Notes: generated by a model from the letters alone, not told the origin. A stretch of 52,918 nucleotides of DNA from Caldilineaceae bacterium bin5 (GCA_002238445.1 MPML01000030.1:1-52918), one strand, 5' to 3'. Positions 33,659 through 43,358 are shown, counted from the first letter of the stretch. Numbers and translations are program-made.

Positions 33659-35587
33659 ATGCGCAATAATCGTTACGGCCACATGGTCCACGAGTACACT
33701 GTGGGCCGCGTCCGCGAAATCTTGCAGGAGCGAGCCGAGAGGCTGGCAGCCATTCAGACGCGGGCAGATGCCCAGGCGTATGTGGACGACGTACGCGCGA
33801 AGGCGGCGCACTGCTTCCCTGCGCTTCCCGCCCGAACGGATCTGAATGCCCGGATTACCGGTGGGATGGATCTGGGAGATATCCAGCTGGAAAAGATCGT
33901 GTACGAGAGCCGTCCCGGTCTTCTGGTCAGCGCCAACCTCTACCTGCCCGCGCAGATCGACGCAGAGCTGCCGTGCGTCCTCGGGCTGTGCGGCCACTCA
34001 GACTCGGGTAAGGCTTATGGGCCCTATCAGTTCTTCGCCCGCGGCCTGGCCAGCAAGGGATTCGCTGTACTGATCGTGGACCCGGTCTCGCAGGGCGAAC
34101 GGCGGCAGTTCTATAGCGAGGAGGGCGTGCCCGCAGGAGAGACAGGGCCCAGGTCGACAGTCGCCCACAACATGATAGGCAACCGCATGTTGCTGACCGG
34201 GGACTTTGTCGGTAGCTGGTTCGCGTGGGACGCGATTCGCGGGCTCGATTATTTGCTGGAAAGGCCGGAGACGGACACGAACCGGGTCGGCGTCACAGGG
34301 TGCTCCGGCGGGGGAACGCAGACTACACAGGTGACGGCCATTGACCCGCGCATTACGATGGCGGCGCCGGACTGCTATATCACCAGCTGGCTCTGCAATC
34401 TCGAGAATGAGCTGCCAGCCGATGCGGAACAGAACCCGCCGCGGGCGCTGGCGTTTGGCCTGGATGAGGCTGACCTGTTGCTGGCCTATGCGCCGAGGCC
34501 CACGATGATACTGGCCGAAGAGAACTGTTACTTTGATCTGCGCGGCGCGCGACAGGCGCACGCCGAGGTGAAAAAGATTCATTCCCTGTTGGGTTCGCCT
34601 GACTCCACCGAGATCAGCGTCGGCCACTTGGACCACGGCTTCCACAAACATGCGCGCGAAGCGATGTACGGCTTCTTCATCAAACATGCCGGCCTAAATG
34701 TCGAGTGCCAGGAGCCTCCTATGGAGGAGATTCCGGAGGCGCAGCTCCACGCGGCTGAGGGAGAGGTTGTCCCGTTTGGGAGCAAGAAGATCTTTGGCTT
34801 TACGCAAGCGCGGGCCGGGGAGCTAAGGGCGGGGCGCACCCCTCTTGACCGCAGGGCACTTCGGGAGGCAGTAAGAAACCACCTGGACATTGAAATGCCG
34901 GAGTTGCCGCCCCACTACCGTTACCTGCGGCGCAGCGGTGGGCAGGATGCCGCGACCGGCAAAGGTTATCAGTTCGCTGTGGAAAGCGAAGCGGGCATTC
35001 AGGTCATCCTGACCATGTTCGGCGACATGGAGGACCAGTGCCGGCGTCCGCAAGGGCCCATCTCCCTTTTTGTCGGCCATCTTTCCAGCGAGGAGGATTG
35101 CGCCGCGCTTCCGTGGCTGCAACGGCGAGTGGGCGAAGGGCAGCGGATTCTTGCCGCCGACCTGCGCGGGACAGGCCAGAGCTTTCCTCACTCATGCGGC
35201 TCCAGCGACCTGCTTGAACCCTATGGAGCCGACTATCTCTACGCCAGCTTCGGCAGCATGATGGGTGAGAGCTACTTGGGACGGCGGGTATTTGACCTCT
35301 TGCGTACGATAGACTTCCTCGAAGAAGGCGGCGCAGAGGTGCATCTTATTGGCCGCGGCGTCGGCTCGGTGCCGGTTGCGCTGGCCGCGCTCTTGCACAA
35401 TTCCCAGCTTACTTGTGAGCTTGTTCACTATCTTCCAAGCTACCAGATGCTCATCGAAAACCCCTTGCACAATTGGCCGTTTTCGTGTTTCATTGAGAAC
35501 TGTCTCGAAGCGTTCGACCTGCCCGACATCTACAGTGCGCTTGGCGACAGGTTGAAGAAATGTGATCCCTGGGGGCCCTGGATTTGA
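33659..35587 (+). CDS. Two-domain alpha/beta hydrolase (acetyl-xylan-esterase/dienelactone-hydrolase-like)
   Basis: A 642-residue protein made of two alpha/beta-hydrolase domains. Domain 1 (about 70-345) has GLVSAN-type strands, SKGFAVLIVDPVSQGERRQ, the nucleophile elbow GCSGGG (Ser about 216) and a catalytic-type His in GHLDHGFHKHA (about 322-328), so it should be an active esterase. Domain 2 (about 440-635) keeps the fold (RILAADLRGTGQSFP) but its elbow reads GRGVG at 565-569, with Gly in place of Ser, so it is probably inactive. No signal peptide. ATG 33659 has an AGGA site upstream. It is followed 57 bases later by the AGE-family gene, suggesting deacylation of a sugar before epimerisation. 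Confidence 0.82.
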   Translation: MRNNRYGHMVHEYTVGRVREILQERAERLAAIQTRADAQAYVDDVRAKAAHCFPALPARTDLNARITGGMDLGDIQLEKIVYESRPGLLVSANLYLPAQIDAELPCVLGLCGHSDSGKAYGPYQFFARGLASKGFAVLIVDPVSQGERRQFYSEEGVPAGETGPRSTVAHNMIGNRMLLTGDFVGSWFAWDAIRGLDYLLERPETDTNRVGVTGCSGGGTQTTQVTAIDPRITMAAPDCYITSWLCNLENELPADAEQNPPRALAFGLDEADLLLAYAPRPTMILAEENCYFDLRGARQAHAEVKKIHSLLGSPDSTEISVGHLDHGFHKHAREAMYGFFIKHAGLNVECQEPPMEEIPEAQLHAAEGEVVPFGSKKIFGFTQARAGELRAGRTPLDRRALREAVRNHLDIEMPELPPHYRYLRRSGGQDAATGKGYQFAVESEAGIQVILTMFGDMEDQCRRPQGPISLFVGHLSSEEDCAALPWLQRRVGEGQRILAADLRGTGQSFPHSCGSSDLLEPYGADYLYASFGSMMGESYLGRRVFDLLRTIDFLEEGGAEVHLIGRGVGSVPVALAALLHNSQLTCELVHYLPSYQMLIENPLHNWPFSCFIENCLEAFDLPDIYSALGDRLKKCDPWGPWI

Positions 35588-35644
35588 CGTTGCCTCCCTC
35601 TACGGGTCCGCACGGCCACAAACCAGTCAAAGGGAGAATTGGAA

Positions 35645-36832
35645 ATGTCATATCGCGACCCTGATTTCCTGCGCGACCACATTCGCAGCATCATCTCCTT
35701 TTACCACCCCACCTGCATTGACGAAGAGTACGGCGGTTACATAAACCAGATGCGCGACGATGGCTCGGTCTTCGACCGCATGACCAAGCACCTGGTAGGG
35801 ACCTGCCGCTTTGTTTACTGTTACTCGATGGCGTCGTTGGCGTTAGAGGAGCCTGCCTACCGGGACGCGGCCGCGCATGGGCTGCGGTGCCTCATGGATT
35901 CCCACCGGCAGCCTGACGGCGGATTCGCCTGGGTGCTGAATGGCCGGGAAGTGGAGGACGGCGACCGTCACTGCTACGGGCACGCCTTTGTACTTTTGGC
36001 GGCGGCGGCCGCGGCAAAGGCGGGTGTCGACGGGGCGGATGGATTTGCCGTCGAAGTCTATGACTTGCTAGAGACGCGCTTCTGGGAGCCGGATGCGCAA
36101 CTCTACGCCGACTTGATCGCGGCCGGCGACTGGAACGCGATCGATCCCTACCGCGGGCAGAACGCCAACATGCATATGTGCGAGGCGATGCTATGCGCAT
36201 ACGAGGCCACCGGCGAGGCCCGTTACCTGGACCGCGCCCACCTGCTGGCGCGGCGTATCTGCGTCGACCTGGCCGATGAAGCGGACGGGCTTGTGTGGGA
36301 ACATTACCGTACCGACTGGACGCACGACTGGGACTACAACAAGGACGATCCCCAGAACCTGTTCAAGCCCTACGGCTACTTGCCGGGTCACTTTACCGAG
36401 TGGTCCAAGCTGCTGCTGATCCTGGAGCGCTACCGGCCGGAGGACTGGATGCTGCCGCGGGCCCGACATCTCTTCGACGTCGCGCTTGAGAAGAGCTGGG
36501 ACCATGAGTACGGCGGTATGCACTACACTTTCGCGCCGGATGGCACCATTCTGGATCGCGACCGCTACTACTGGGTGCTATCGGAAACTTTCGCGGCCGC
36601 GGCGGTGCTGGCTCTGCGCACTGGCGATGACGGCTACTGGGACTGGTACGACAAGGCATGGACCTACTCTGACAAGCATTTCGTCGATCACGAGAAAGGC
36701 GGCTGGTACCGTATTCTAGACGCCAACAATCAGAAATACGACGACCTCAAGAGCCCGCCATCCAAGACCGACTACCATCCTCTGGGCGCCTGCTACGAGA
36801 CGCTGGAGGCTTTAAGGCTGGCAGGCGCGTGA
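35645..36832 (+). CDS. AGE-family sugar 2-epimerase (N-acylglucosamine 2-epimerase / cellobiose epimerase type)
   Basis: An (alpha/alpha)6-barrel enzyme of 395 residues, full length for the family. Seen: YGGYINQMRDDG near the N-terminus, GTCRFVYCYSMA (Arg near the active site), GHAFVLLAAAAAAKAG, NMHMCEAMLCAYEATGEARYL and the C-terminal SETFAAAAVLALRTGD. The His residues of the family's general acid/base positions (in HCYGHAF and the later HFTEWS region) are present. ATG 35645 follows GGGAG; a TTG two codons upstream is possible. It interconverts C2 epimers of (acyl)hexoses or disaccharides; the exact substrate is not readable. Confidence 0.88.
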   Translation: MSYRDPDFLRDHIRSIISFYHPTCIDEEYGGYINQMRDDGSVFDRMTKHLVGTCRFVYCYSMASLALEEPAYRDAAAHGLRCLMDSHRQPDGGFAWVLNGREVEDGDRHCYGHAFVLLAAAAAAKAGVDGADGFAVEVYDLLETRFWEPDAQLYADLIAAGDWNAIDPYRGQNANMHMCEAMLCAYEATGEARYLDRAHLLARRICVDLADEADGLVWEHYRTDWTHDWDYNKDDPQNLFKPYGYLPGHFTEWSKLLLILERYRPEDWMLPRARHLFDVALEKSWDHEYGGMHYTFAPDGTILDRDRYYWVLSETFAAAAVLALRTGDDGYWDWYDKAWTYSDKHFVDHEKGGWYRILDANNQKYDDLKSPPSKTDYHPLGACYETLEALRLAGA

Positions 36833-36896
36833 GCTTGTCCTGACCCAAGCCTGGTCATAATTGTGCAAGAGACTTTCCTGACGAGGAGAATTCAAG

Positions 36897-37712
36897 ATGC
36901 AGGTAAAGGAAACGGTACAGGCGCAGAAGCTCTATCGGGATGAAGGCTTTTTCATCTCCCCGGAGCCGCTGATCCAGCCGGAGCTGGTAGAGAGAGCCGT
37001 AGCCGGCATGGACGCGGTGCGCGCCGGCAACTACGACACCGGTATCCCGCCCCGCCCCTCGCGATGGAGCCCAGGTGACGACCCCAACATGCTCTGCAAG
37101 ATCGAAAAGCCGCATATCGCCAGCCGGGCGATTATGGAACTGGTTTCGCATCCGGCGTTGGGGGCAATGGCTGCTGAAATCACCGGCGCCAGCACGGTGC
37201 AGGTGTGGTGGGTGCAGCTTCTTTTCAAACCACCCTCGCTCGAGGGGGAGCAGCCGCGCACCAACATCGGGTGGCATCAGGATTACAACTACTGGGGCGC
37301 TTGGGAAGAGGACAGCGAACTTTTCACGGCGTGGGTGGCGCTCAGCGATGTAACGCCTGAAACGGGACCGATGAACTTCGTCGCCGGCTCCCACCAGTGG
37401 GGACTTTCGACCGAGAGTGACTTTCAGTCCCAGGAGTATGAAGCCCTGCGGGAACAAATCCGCGCCACACACGGTCAGGTGTGGCGCGAGGTGCCGGCTA
37501 TTCTGCCGCCTGGTGCTGCCAGTTTTCACCACAAATTGACTTTCCACGGCAGCGGCCCCAATCATTCGTCGCAGCCGCGGCGCAGTTTTGCCGTTCACAT
37601 GCGAACCGAGAATGCCCGCCCGAGAGACGGCCTGCGTCAGGGACTGACTGCATTCATTGACGACCCAAGCTACTGCCCTATTATCTACGGCGATCCCGAA
37701 GCACTCAGCTGA
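36897..37712 (+). CDS. Phytanoyl-CoA dioxygenase (PhyH)-family protein 2
   Basis: Fe(II)/2-oxoglutarate oxygenase, 271 residues. Iron motif GWHQD (H127, D129), distal His in LTFHGSGPN, 2-oxoglutarate Arg in QPRRSFAVH; hallmark WVALSDVTPETGPMNFVAGSH. ATG 36897 follows GAGGAG. It follows the AGE-family epimerase by about 64 bases, so it likely belongs to the same transcript. Sequence outside the core differs strongly from the other PhyH proteins here, so it is not a recent local duplicate. Confidence 0.9.
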   Translation: MQVKETVQAQKLYRDEGFFISPEPLIQPELVERAVAGMDAVRAGNYDTGIPPRPSRWSPGDDPNMLCKIEKPHIASRAIMELVSHPALGAMAAEITGASTVQVWWVQLLFKPPSLEGEQPRTNIGWHQDYNYWGAWEEDSELFTAWVALSDVTPETGPMNFVAGSHQWGLSTESDFQSQEYEALREQIRATHGQVWREVPAILPPGAASFHHKLTFHGSGPNHSSQPRRSFAVHMRTENARPRDGLRQGLTAFIDDPSYCPIIYGDPEALS

Positions 37713-37778
37713 TCATAGCGGGAGGCGCCGCGGCCAGAGCCGGGGCGGTACTGTTGATGAGAGTTTACATTTGTAGTC

Positions 37779-38090
37779 GTAACTACTAAGCCATCCCCGG
37801 TGCGGGCTCACCGAATCAGAATCTGCAGTTGTCAGTGGCTCGAGACAGCAAGTAGGGGAGGCGACACCGTTGGCTAGACACGTTGCCGGGAAAGAGTACA
37901 CAAGGTGGCTAGCCTCGGGGGGGCGTTGCGGGGGCGCAGCCCCTGCACAAGGGAGGGCCGAAGGCCCGACCGCCCACATAAGCAAGGAAAGAAAGGTGAG
38001 GAGTGAAGAGAGAGAAAACTTTGCTCGCCTCGTTTAACGTCTCGAACTGACTGTCGCTGCGTAGTCACTTGTAATCTTTGTAATGCGAAA
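37779..38090 (+). repeat. Interspersed ~310-bp non-coding repeat, copy 2
   Basis: It starts GTAACTACTAAGCC, carries the GC-rich core at 37918-37975 with the GGGCC-GAA-GGCCC hairpin, and ends TTTGTAATGCGAAA. The stretch between the 5' edge and the core differs from copies 3 and 4, so this copy is a mosaic. It ends about 50 bases before ATG 38141 of the aminotransferase and fills most of the 37713-38140 gap. Confidence 0.85.
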
Positions 38091-38140
38091 CGCGGACTGT
38101 CGCAATATCTCCCTTTCAGCAAGTAATCGGAGCAACATTT

Positions 38141-39349
38141 ATGCCCGTCAAACCTTACAACATCCAACAGTCCAAGGCCCTGCTTGACCGCTCAGATGAG
38201 TTGATTGTGCGCGGATGCCAGGGGCACAAGCGCAGTCACGATATGCTGGAACTCGGCTATCCCGTTTTTACACAGCGCGCGGCCGGCGCCCGCTTCTGGG
38301 ACGTGGACGGTAATGAGTATCTGGACTATCTGATGGGCTTTGGCCCCATCCTGCTTGGCTACAACGACCCCGTCATCAATGCCGCGGTCCAGGCGCAGAT
38401 GGAGGAGGGCACCATCTACAGCACAGCGCACCCCAAGGAGTTGGAGGTCGCGGAGATGCTGATCGACCTGATTCCCGCTGTGGAGATGCTCGGCTTCCTG
38501 ATAGGAGGCAGTGCGGCCACGTCGGCGGCGGTGCGGCTTGCCAGGGCATACACAGGCCGCGACAAGGTCATCCGCAGCGGTTACCACGGATGGCACGACT
38601 GGTCACGCACGGAGGACGAAGGCGCGCCTTCCGTTATCGCGCCGCTCACGATTGAAGCTCCCTACGGCGATCTCGACGCTTTGGAGGACATCTTCAAGCA
38701 GAACGACAACGAGGTCGCCTGCGTGATCATGGAGACGATCCGCGACAGCGGGCCGCCGGAAGGATTTTTGCAGGGCTGCGTGGACATGGCCCATCAGTAC
38801 GGCGCGCTCTGTATTTTTGACGAGGTCAAGGTCGGCTTTCGGGTGGCCTACGGCGGCGCCGGCGAATACTATGGCGTCACCCCTGATCTGACGGCCTTTG
38901 CAAAAGCCTGCGCGAACGGATATCCCGGCAGTTTTATAGGGGGCCGCAAGGATATTCTCGGCTCGCCGCAGTGCCAGTCCAGTTGGATGGCGGCGACGTT
39001 TCACTGCGACCTTCCCAGCCTGGTTGCCATAGAAACCGTCGTCAAAGAGGTTAAACGGCGCGACGGGATCGCTTACCAGTGGAAGATCGGCAACCGCTTG
39101 ATCGAAGGCATTAATGCGGCATGCGAAGAGGGCGGGCTGGGCTACCGGCTGACCGGCACCGGGCCGATGCCTACACCGGTGATGGAGGAGGAGGACAAGG
39201 ACCGCTGTATCGCGATGCTACAGGGGTGCCTGGCGCGCGGCTACTACCTGCATCCCATGCACCCGATGTTTCTGACTCTCTCCCACACGGAGCAGGATAT
39301 CGAGGACACGATTACTGCGGTGCAGGAGTCGATTGCGGATCTGGAGTGA
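38141..39349 (+). CDS. Class III aminotransferase (glutamate-1-semialdehyde aminomutase-like)
   Basis: PLP fold-type I enzyme, 402 residues. FWDVDGNEYLDYLMGFGPILLG is the family N-terminal signature; IFDEVKVGFR holds the pyridine-ring Asp; the Schiff-base Lys is K255 in FAKACANGYPGSFIGG. It resembles the GSA-aminomutase branch, but without heme-pathway neighbours it is more likely a catabolic amine or amino-sugar transaminase. ATG 38141 follows CGGAGCAAC. PhyH protein 3 lies 88 bases downstream. Repeat copy 2 supplies nearly all of its upstream region. Confidence 0.9.
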   Translation: MPVKPYNIQQSKALLDRSDELIVRGCQGHKRSHDMLELGYPVFTQRAAGARFWDVDGNEYLDYLMGFGPILLGYNDPVINAAVQAQMEEGTIYSTAHPKELEVAEMLIDLIPAVEMLGFLIGGSAATSAAVRLARAYTGRDKVIRSGYHGWHDWSRTEDEGAPSVIAPLTIEAPYGDLDALEDIFKQNDNEVACVIMETIRDSGPPEGFLQGCVDMAHQYGALCIFDEVKVGFRVAYGGAGEYYGVTPDLTAFAKACANGYPGSFIGGRKDILGSPQCQSSWMAATFHCDLPSLVAIETVVKEVKRRDGIAYQWKIGNRLIEGINAACEEGGLGYRLTGTGPMPTPVMEEEDKDRCIAMLQGCLARGYYLHPMHPMFLTLSHTEQDIEDTITAVQESIADLE

Positions 39350-39437
39350 GGATTCAAAAGGCGGAACGGCTCAGAGGCAGCACACGGTTAGTTTGCGTTG
39401 AGCGTTCCTACATAGACTGAACAGAACAAACTGATCG

Positions 39438-40355
39438 ATGACAAAAGTGCAGATGAGCGAACGAATTGAAGTGCCCGTTGTGGTGAATCAGGAGCAGGTC
39501 GGATTCTATGTGGACAACGGCTATCTGGCCGTGCCCAACCTGTTAAACGCGGCTGAATTGGATGAATTGAAGCAGGATATAATCAAAGTCGCCCGCGGTG
39601 GATATCCCAATTTGACTATTGAACCGGTGCCGCGAGAACTAAGCGATGAAGAGGTTCTTTCCAAGATTCTGGCCATCCACCAGCCGCATTATGTTAGTCC
39701 GATCATGGAGAAATACACTCGCCACCCGAAGATCAGCGGCGTGCTCAGCCAGATAACGGGCGCGCATCTGGCGCACTGGTCGGGGAATGTGAAGTGCATG
39801 CAGTCGATGCTCTTTATCAAACCGCCCGGCTATCAGGGACAGTCCTGGCATCAGGACGAAAACTACATCCCCACTCGCGACCGCTCGTTGATCGGCGCCT
39901 GGATTGCGATTGACGATGCCTACGTTGAGAACGGTTGCATGTGGGTGATCCCGGGTTCGCAGCGGCCGGGTTATCTTTACCCCACGCGCAGACACGGTAA
40001 CCCGGACGAATTCGACACGCACGACGACATGGCAACCGGGTTCGACGAATCGCCCCAGATTCCGGTCGAGGTCAAGGCCGGCAGTGTCGTCTTTTTCAAC
40101 GGTTATCTGCTGCATCAGTCCTTGCTCAATCGTACGCAGGACAGCTATCGCCGTGTACTGGTCAGCCACTACCTGAGCAGCGAATCATTGCTGCCTTGGG
40201 TCAAGACTGCGGATGAGCAGCCGGTGGCGCGCGTTGACGTGCGGCGAGTTTTTCCGGTGGCGGGGGTTGATCCGTATGCATGGAAGGGTTACGAAAAGAG
40301 TCCTGCAGCCGAAACACAGCTTTACATCCGCAAGGCGACCTTCGACGAAGACTGA
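39438..40355 (+). CDS. Phytanoyl-CoA dioxygenase (PhyH)-family protein 3
   Basis: Fe(II)/2-oxoglutarate oxygenase, 305 residues. Iron motif SWHQDEN (H138, D140), distal His in YLLHQSLLN, Arg in YRRVLVSHY; hallmark WIAIDDAYVENGCMWVIPGSQ. Two Met codons (39438 and 39453) are possible starts; neither has a strong ribosome site. It lies between a class III aminotransferase and a DUF4380 protein and is probably co-transcribed with them. Confidence 0.9.
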   Translation: MTKVQMSERIEVPVVVNQEQVGFYVDNGYLAVPNLLNAAELDELKQDIIKVARGGYPNLTIEPVPRELSDEEVLSKILAIHQPHYVSPIMEKYTRHPKISGVLSQITGAHLAHWSGNVKCMQSMLFIKPPGYQGQSWHQDENYIPTRDRSLIGAWIAIDDAYVENGCMWVIPGSQRPGYLYPTRRHGNPDEFDTHDDMATGFDESPQIPVEVKAGSVVFFNGYLLHQSLLNRTQDSYRRVLVSHYLSSESLLPWVKTADEQPVARVDVRRVFPVAGVDPYAWKGYEKSPAAETQLYIRKATFDED

Positions 40356-40464
40356 GAGTCTCGAGTCGGGCAAACTTAGAGTAAATCGAGTCGCTCTGCA
40401 TCCCGGCAGAAAGTGCGAATTGGCCATCGCCCCACATACGTCCTCAATCGGAGCCTGAGATTCC

Positions 40465-41781
40465 ATGACCAAGCAGTCCCTGGCAGGTTCAAGTTGCCTC
40501 ATTGAAGAGTTTGACTTTGAGGGTTGGAAGGCCGTTAGCCTCAGCAACGGCCTGGTGAGCCTGGTGGCAGTGCCTGACGTTGGCGGCCGCATCATGGCGT
40601 ACAATCTGGGGGACTACGCCTTCCTGTGGTTTGACCGCAATCTCGCGGGAAAACTCTATTCGGCTGAAGAGAATATGGGCGACGGCAGTATCGCGGCCTG
40701 GAAAAATTATGGCGGCGACAAGACCTGGCCGGCGCCGCAGGGCTGGGACCGCCCGGACCAGTGGCATGGCCCGCCAGACCCTGTGCTGGATACGGGACCC
40801 TATACGCTGGAAACTGTGGACTCATCGGCATCAGCGGCTTCAATCCGCATGACGAGCCAGCCGGACCCGCGCACCGGCGTCCAGATCTCCCGCCAGGTCA
40901 CGCTGCATGCCGGCGGCGGCCGCGTCAGTCTCCATCTTGAGATGACAAACGTTTCCGATCAGGAGCGTACCTGGGGCATTTGGGATATCGTGCAGGTGGA
41001 TGCCACGGGGAAAGACGACAACGGACAGGAGACCCACAACGAAGAGGCTTGGCTTTACGTTCCCACTAACCCGGACAGCTGCTTCGCGGGCGGCTACAAT
41101 GTCATGTTTGGCGACGAGGACAACCCTGAATGGCAGCCCGAAGTGCGCCCCAACCTCTTAGGCGCGCAATATCTGTACCGACTCGGCAAGATAGGCATTG
41201 ATTCACCGGAAGGGTGGATTGCCTTCGTAAACCAGGCTTCTGACTACGCCTTCTGCCAGCGCTTTACCTATTACCCCGGCGAAGAGTATCCTGATGACGG
41301 CGCCTCGGTCGAGTGCTGGACCACCGGGCACGGCGACCCTGTCGGCGGTCTCGATTTCGGCAAACTGAATCTCTTCCACGTGGAGGCGGAAATCCTGGGA
41401 CCACTTCGCAAAATGGCCCCGGGCGCAACACAGAGACTGGAGATTGACTGGTACGTCGCGCGCTGCCCCGGCCCAATTGTAAATGTGACGCATGCCGGCT
41501 GCGCCCATAGGCCCTTAGAAACCGACTCAATCAGTTCGGGAATCCGCCTGACTGGTGTCTTCGGCCTCTTTCACCTGGGTAACGTGCAGCTGGTTTGGCT
41601 GGATGGCGATGAGCGGACGTTGGCAACTGAAACGCTGGCCCTCGTCAATCCGCTCAACGTGCTGCGAGTCGACTGCGTTCGCCGGCCGCCGCCGGGCGCC
41701 AGAGTCGCGCAGTTGCTTCTATGCGACGCGCAGGGCGAGCCCATCTCGCCTCTCGACAACTGCAATATCCCCACTTCATAG
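40465..41781 (+). CDS. DUF4380-family protein (galactose-mutarotase-like fold)
   Basis: A 438-residue protein. GLVSLVAVPDVGGRIMAYNL, LLWF-like FLWFDRNLAGKLY and NYGGDKTWPAPQGWDRPDQW are the DUF4380 signature; the fold is the beta-supersandwich of aldose epimerases and GH97/GH65-type domains. The C-terminal ~100 residues add another small beta domain. No signal peptide. Its function is unknown; sugar binding or mutarotation is a fair guess. ATG 40465 lacks a strong ribosome site (CGGAG about 16 bases upstream). It is followed 13 bases later by a GH5-like glycosidase with its own GGAGG, so the two are co-transcribed. Confidence 0.85.
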   Translation: MTKQSLAGSSCLIEEFDFEGWKAVSLSNGLVSLVAVPDVGGRIMAYNLGDYAFLWFDRNLAGKLYSAEENMGDGSIAAWKNYGGDKTWPAPQGWDRPDQWHGPPDPVLDTGPYTLETVDSSASAASIRMTSQPDPRTGVQISRQVTLHAGGGRVSLHLEMTNVSDQERTWGIWDIVQVDATGKDDNGQETHNEEAWLYVPTNPDSCFAGGYNVMFGDEDNPEWQPEVRPNLLGAQYLYRLGKIGIDSPEGWIAFVNQASDYAFCQRFTYYPGEEYPDDGASVECWTTGHGDPVGGLDFGKLNLFHVEAEILGPLRKMAPGATQRLEIDWYVARCPGPIVNVTHAGCAHRPLETDSISSGIRLTGVFGLFHLGNVQLVWLDGDERTLATETLALVNPLNVLRVDCVRRPPPGARVAQLLLCDAQGEPISPLDNCNIPTS

Positions 41782-41794
41782 GAGGAACGATCCT

Positions 41795-43009
41795 TTGGAG
41801 CTACTCAACCCTTATGGGCATCTGCGCGGTTTCAATTACACGCCCAGTACGGCTGTCAACGACATCTCTTTCTGGCGAGACTACGATGAAGGATTGGTTG
41901 AGCGAGAGCTTACTTATGCCCAGCGGCTGGGTCTGAACAGCGCTCGCCCATTCCTTGCTTACGTCGTTTATGAACACGATCGCAAGAGTTTCTTGAACCG
42001 ACTCACCCATTTTGTGCGTACGGCCCACGACCGCGGGATCAGCGTGATGCCGGTGGTGTGGGATTCCTGTTTCGACGATACACGTCCTACAATCGATTCG
42101 ACTGTGAACAAGTGGATCCCTAACCCTGGCGTCCAACGGCTCGGGCCGGAGTTCTGGCCGGACGGCGAGGCCTATTGCGCCGACCTGGTGCAGACTCTTG
42201 GTTCCGAGCCAGGTCTGGCAATGTGGGACATTATGAACGAACCGCTGATCACCAGCTGGGTGATGGAAGAAACGCCCGAGAGAGACGAACGCAAGGGCAC
42301 GATTTGGAACTTTGTGCATCATTTCTGCGGTGTGATGAAGAAACTGGACAGTGCACATCCGATCACGGTTGGCGTGGCCAATGTGGCAACGCTGGCGCAG
42401 GTGGAGACGCATGTGGATGTGCTCTCTTATCATGATTATCTACCTACGCGCGCCGCGATCCGCGCCCAGATTGACGACGGCTTACGCGTGGCGGAAGCCA
42501 ATCAGAAGCCGATCTTTATCTCGGAACTAGCCTGCCTGGCACGAGCGAACCCGTACGACGTTACGCTGGAAATCTGCCAGGAGGCGGGGATCGGCTGGTA
42601 TCTTTGGGAGTTGATGATAGGCAAGAGCCGCTGGCGGGATATTCACGGCGTCGTTTATCCCGATGGCACTGTGCGGGACCCCAGCATTGTTGCCGCCATC
42701 CAGGGCTTTTTCCGCCGGCGAGGGCCGGATATGATCCCGCCTGACGTTGACAAGGAAGGCGCCGCCACACGCGTCCTTGGCCAGGCAAAGGAGTGGCTCG
42801 GCACGCCTGATGTTGACTACGCGCAGGGTGTCATACTACTTGAAACTATCGCCAACCTGCTGGAGGCCGGCGAGCACGTGCCGATGAGTGATCCACCCAG
42901 CGCCAGGGCGCTGGCACTCACCAGTGCTGTGGAGACCGACTCCAATCGAGCGGAGCTAGTCCGCTCGCTGGTCTTGTGGAGCGAAGCTCTGGCAGAGGCG
43001 AGTGCCTGA
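41795..43009 (+). CDS. GH5-like (cellulase-fold) glycoside hydrolase
   Basis: A TIM-barrel glycosidase of 404 residues. The acid/base Glu is E149 in WDIMNEPL (clan GH-A N-E-P motif) and the nucleophile Glu is E244 in PIFISELACL; FNYTPS and AQRLGLNSARPF are typical first-strand elements. No signal peptide, so it acts inside the cell on imported oligosaccharides. The start is TTG 41795, 9 bases after GGAGG; the longer frame from 41555 runs through the DUF4380 gene and is not used. The last ~80 residues may be a small helical addition. Confidence 0.87.
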   Translation: MELLNPYGHLRGFNYTPSTAVNDISFWRDYDEGLVERELTYAQRLGLNSARPFLAYVVYEHDRKSFLNRLTHFVRTAHDRGISVMPVVWDSCFDDTRPTIDSTVNKWIPNPGVQRLGPEFWPDGEAYCADLVQTLGSEPGLAMWDIMNEPLITSWVMEETPERDERKGTIWNFVHHFCGVMKKLDSAHPITVGVANVATLAQVETHVDVLSYHDYLPTRAAIRAQIDDGLRVAEANQKPIFISELACLARANPYDVTLEICQEAGIGWYLWELMIGKSRWRDIHGVVYPDGTVRDPSIVAAIQGFFRRRGPDMIPPDVDKEGAATRVLGQAKEWLGTPDVDYAQGVILLETIANLLEAGEHVPMSDPPSARALALTSAVETDSNRAELVRSLVLWSEALAEASA

Positions 43010-43049
43010 ACAGAGGCAATAGCGCACCTTTTTTGAACAAAGTTTCTTG

Positions 43050-43358
43050 GTGACTACTAAACCATATACTGTGCCTATCTTGACCAGCCCCTTTATCCCT
43101 GCCGCCATTCAGGGTGTCTGATTGCGTATTCGGTTGGCGGCAGCCAGGTTGCAGGAGCCACATGGCTGGAATGAGGACACCAGGTCGGTGAGCGATGGTT
43201 TTGGAGGGGGGCGTGGCGGGGGCGCAGCCCCTGCACAAGGGAGGGCCGAAGGCCCGACCGCCCAGAACCGCAGTGGTTAGTGAGAAACACTTTCGTTCGC
43301 CTCATTCAGGATCGCAAACTAGTTGTGGCTGAGTAGTTTCGTTTTTTGTAATGCGAAA
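43050..43358 (+). repeat. Interspersed ~310-bp non-coding repeat, copy 3
   Basis: It starts GTGACTACTAAACC and closely follows copy 4 through GTATTCGGTTGGCGGCAGCC and GGTCGGTGAGCGATGGTTTT. The core is at 43206-43264. Downstream it shares AGTGGTTAGTG with copy 1 and TTTGTAATGCGAAA with copy 2. It ends about 45 bases before ATG 43403 of the ThuA-like gene and fills most of the 43010-43402 gap. Confidence 0.88.

Noticed and set aside
42918..43238. Small minus-strand reading frames across the repeats (also 10600-10806 and 52593-52901) with similar peptides
   Set aside because: Their similarity comes from the repeat DNA itself; starts, ends and frames are not conserved between copies, and copy 2 does not keep the frame.
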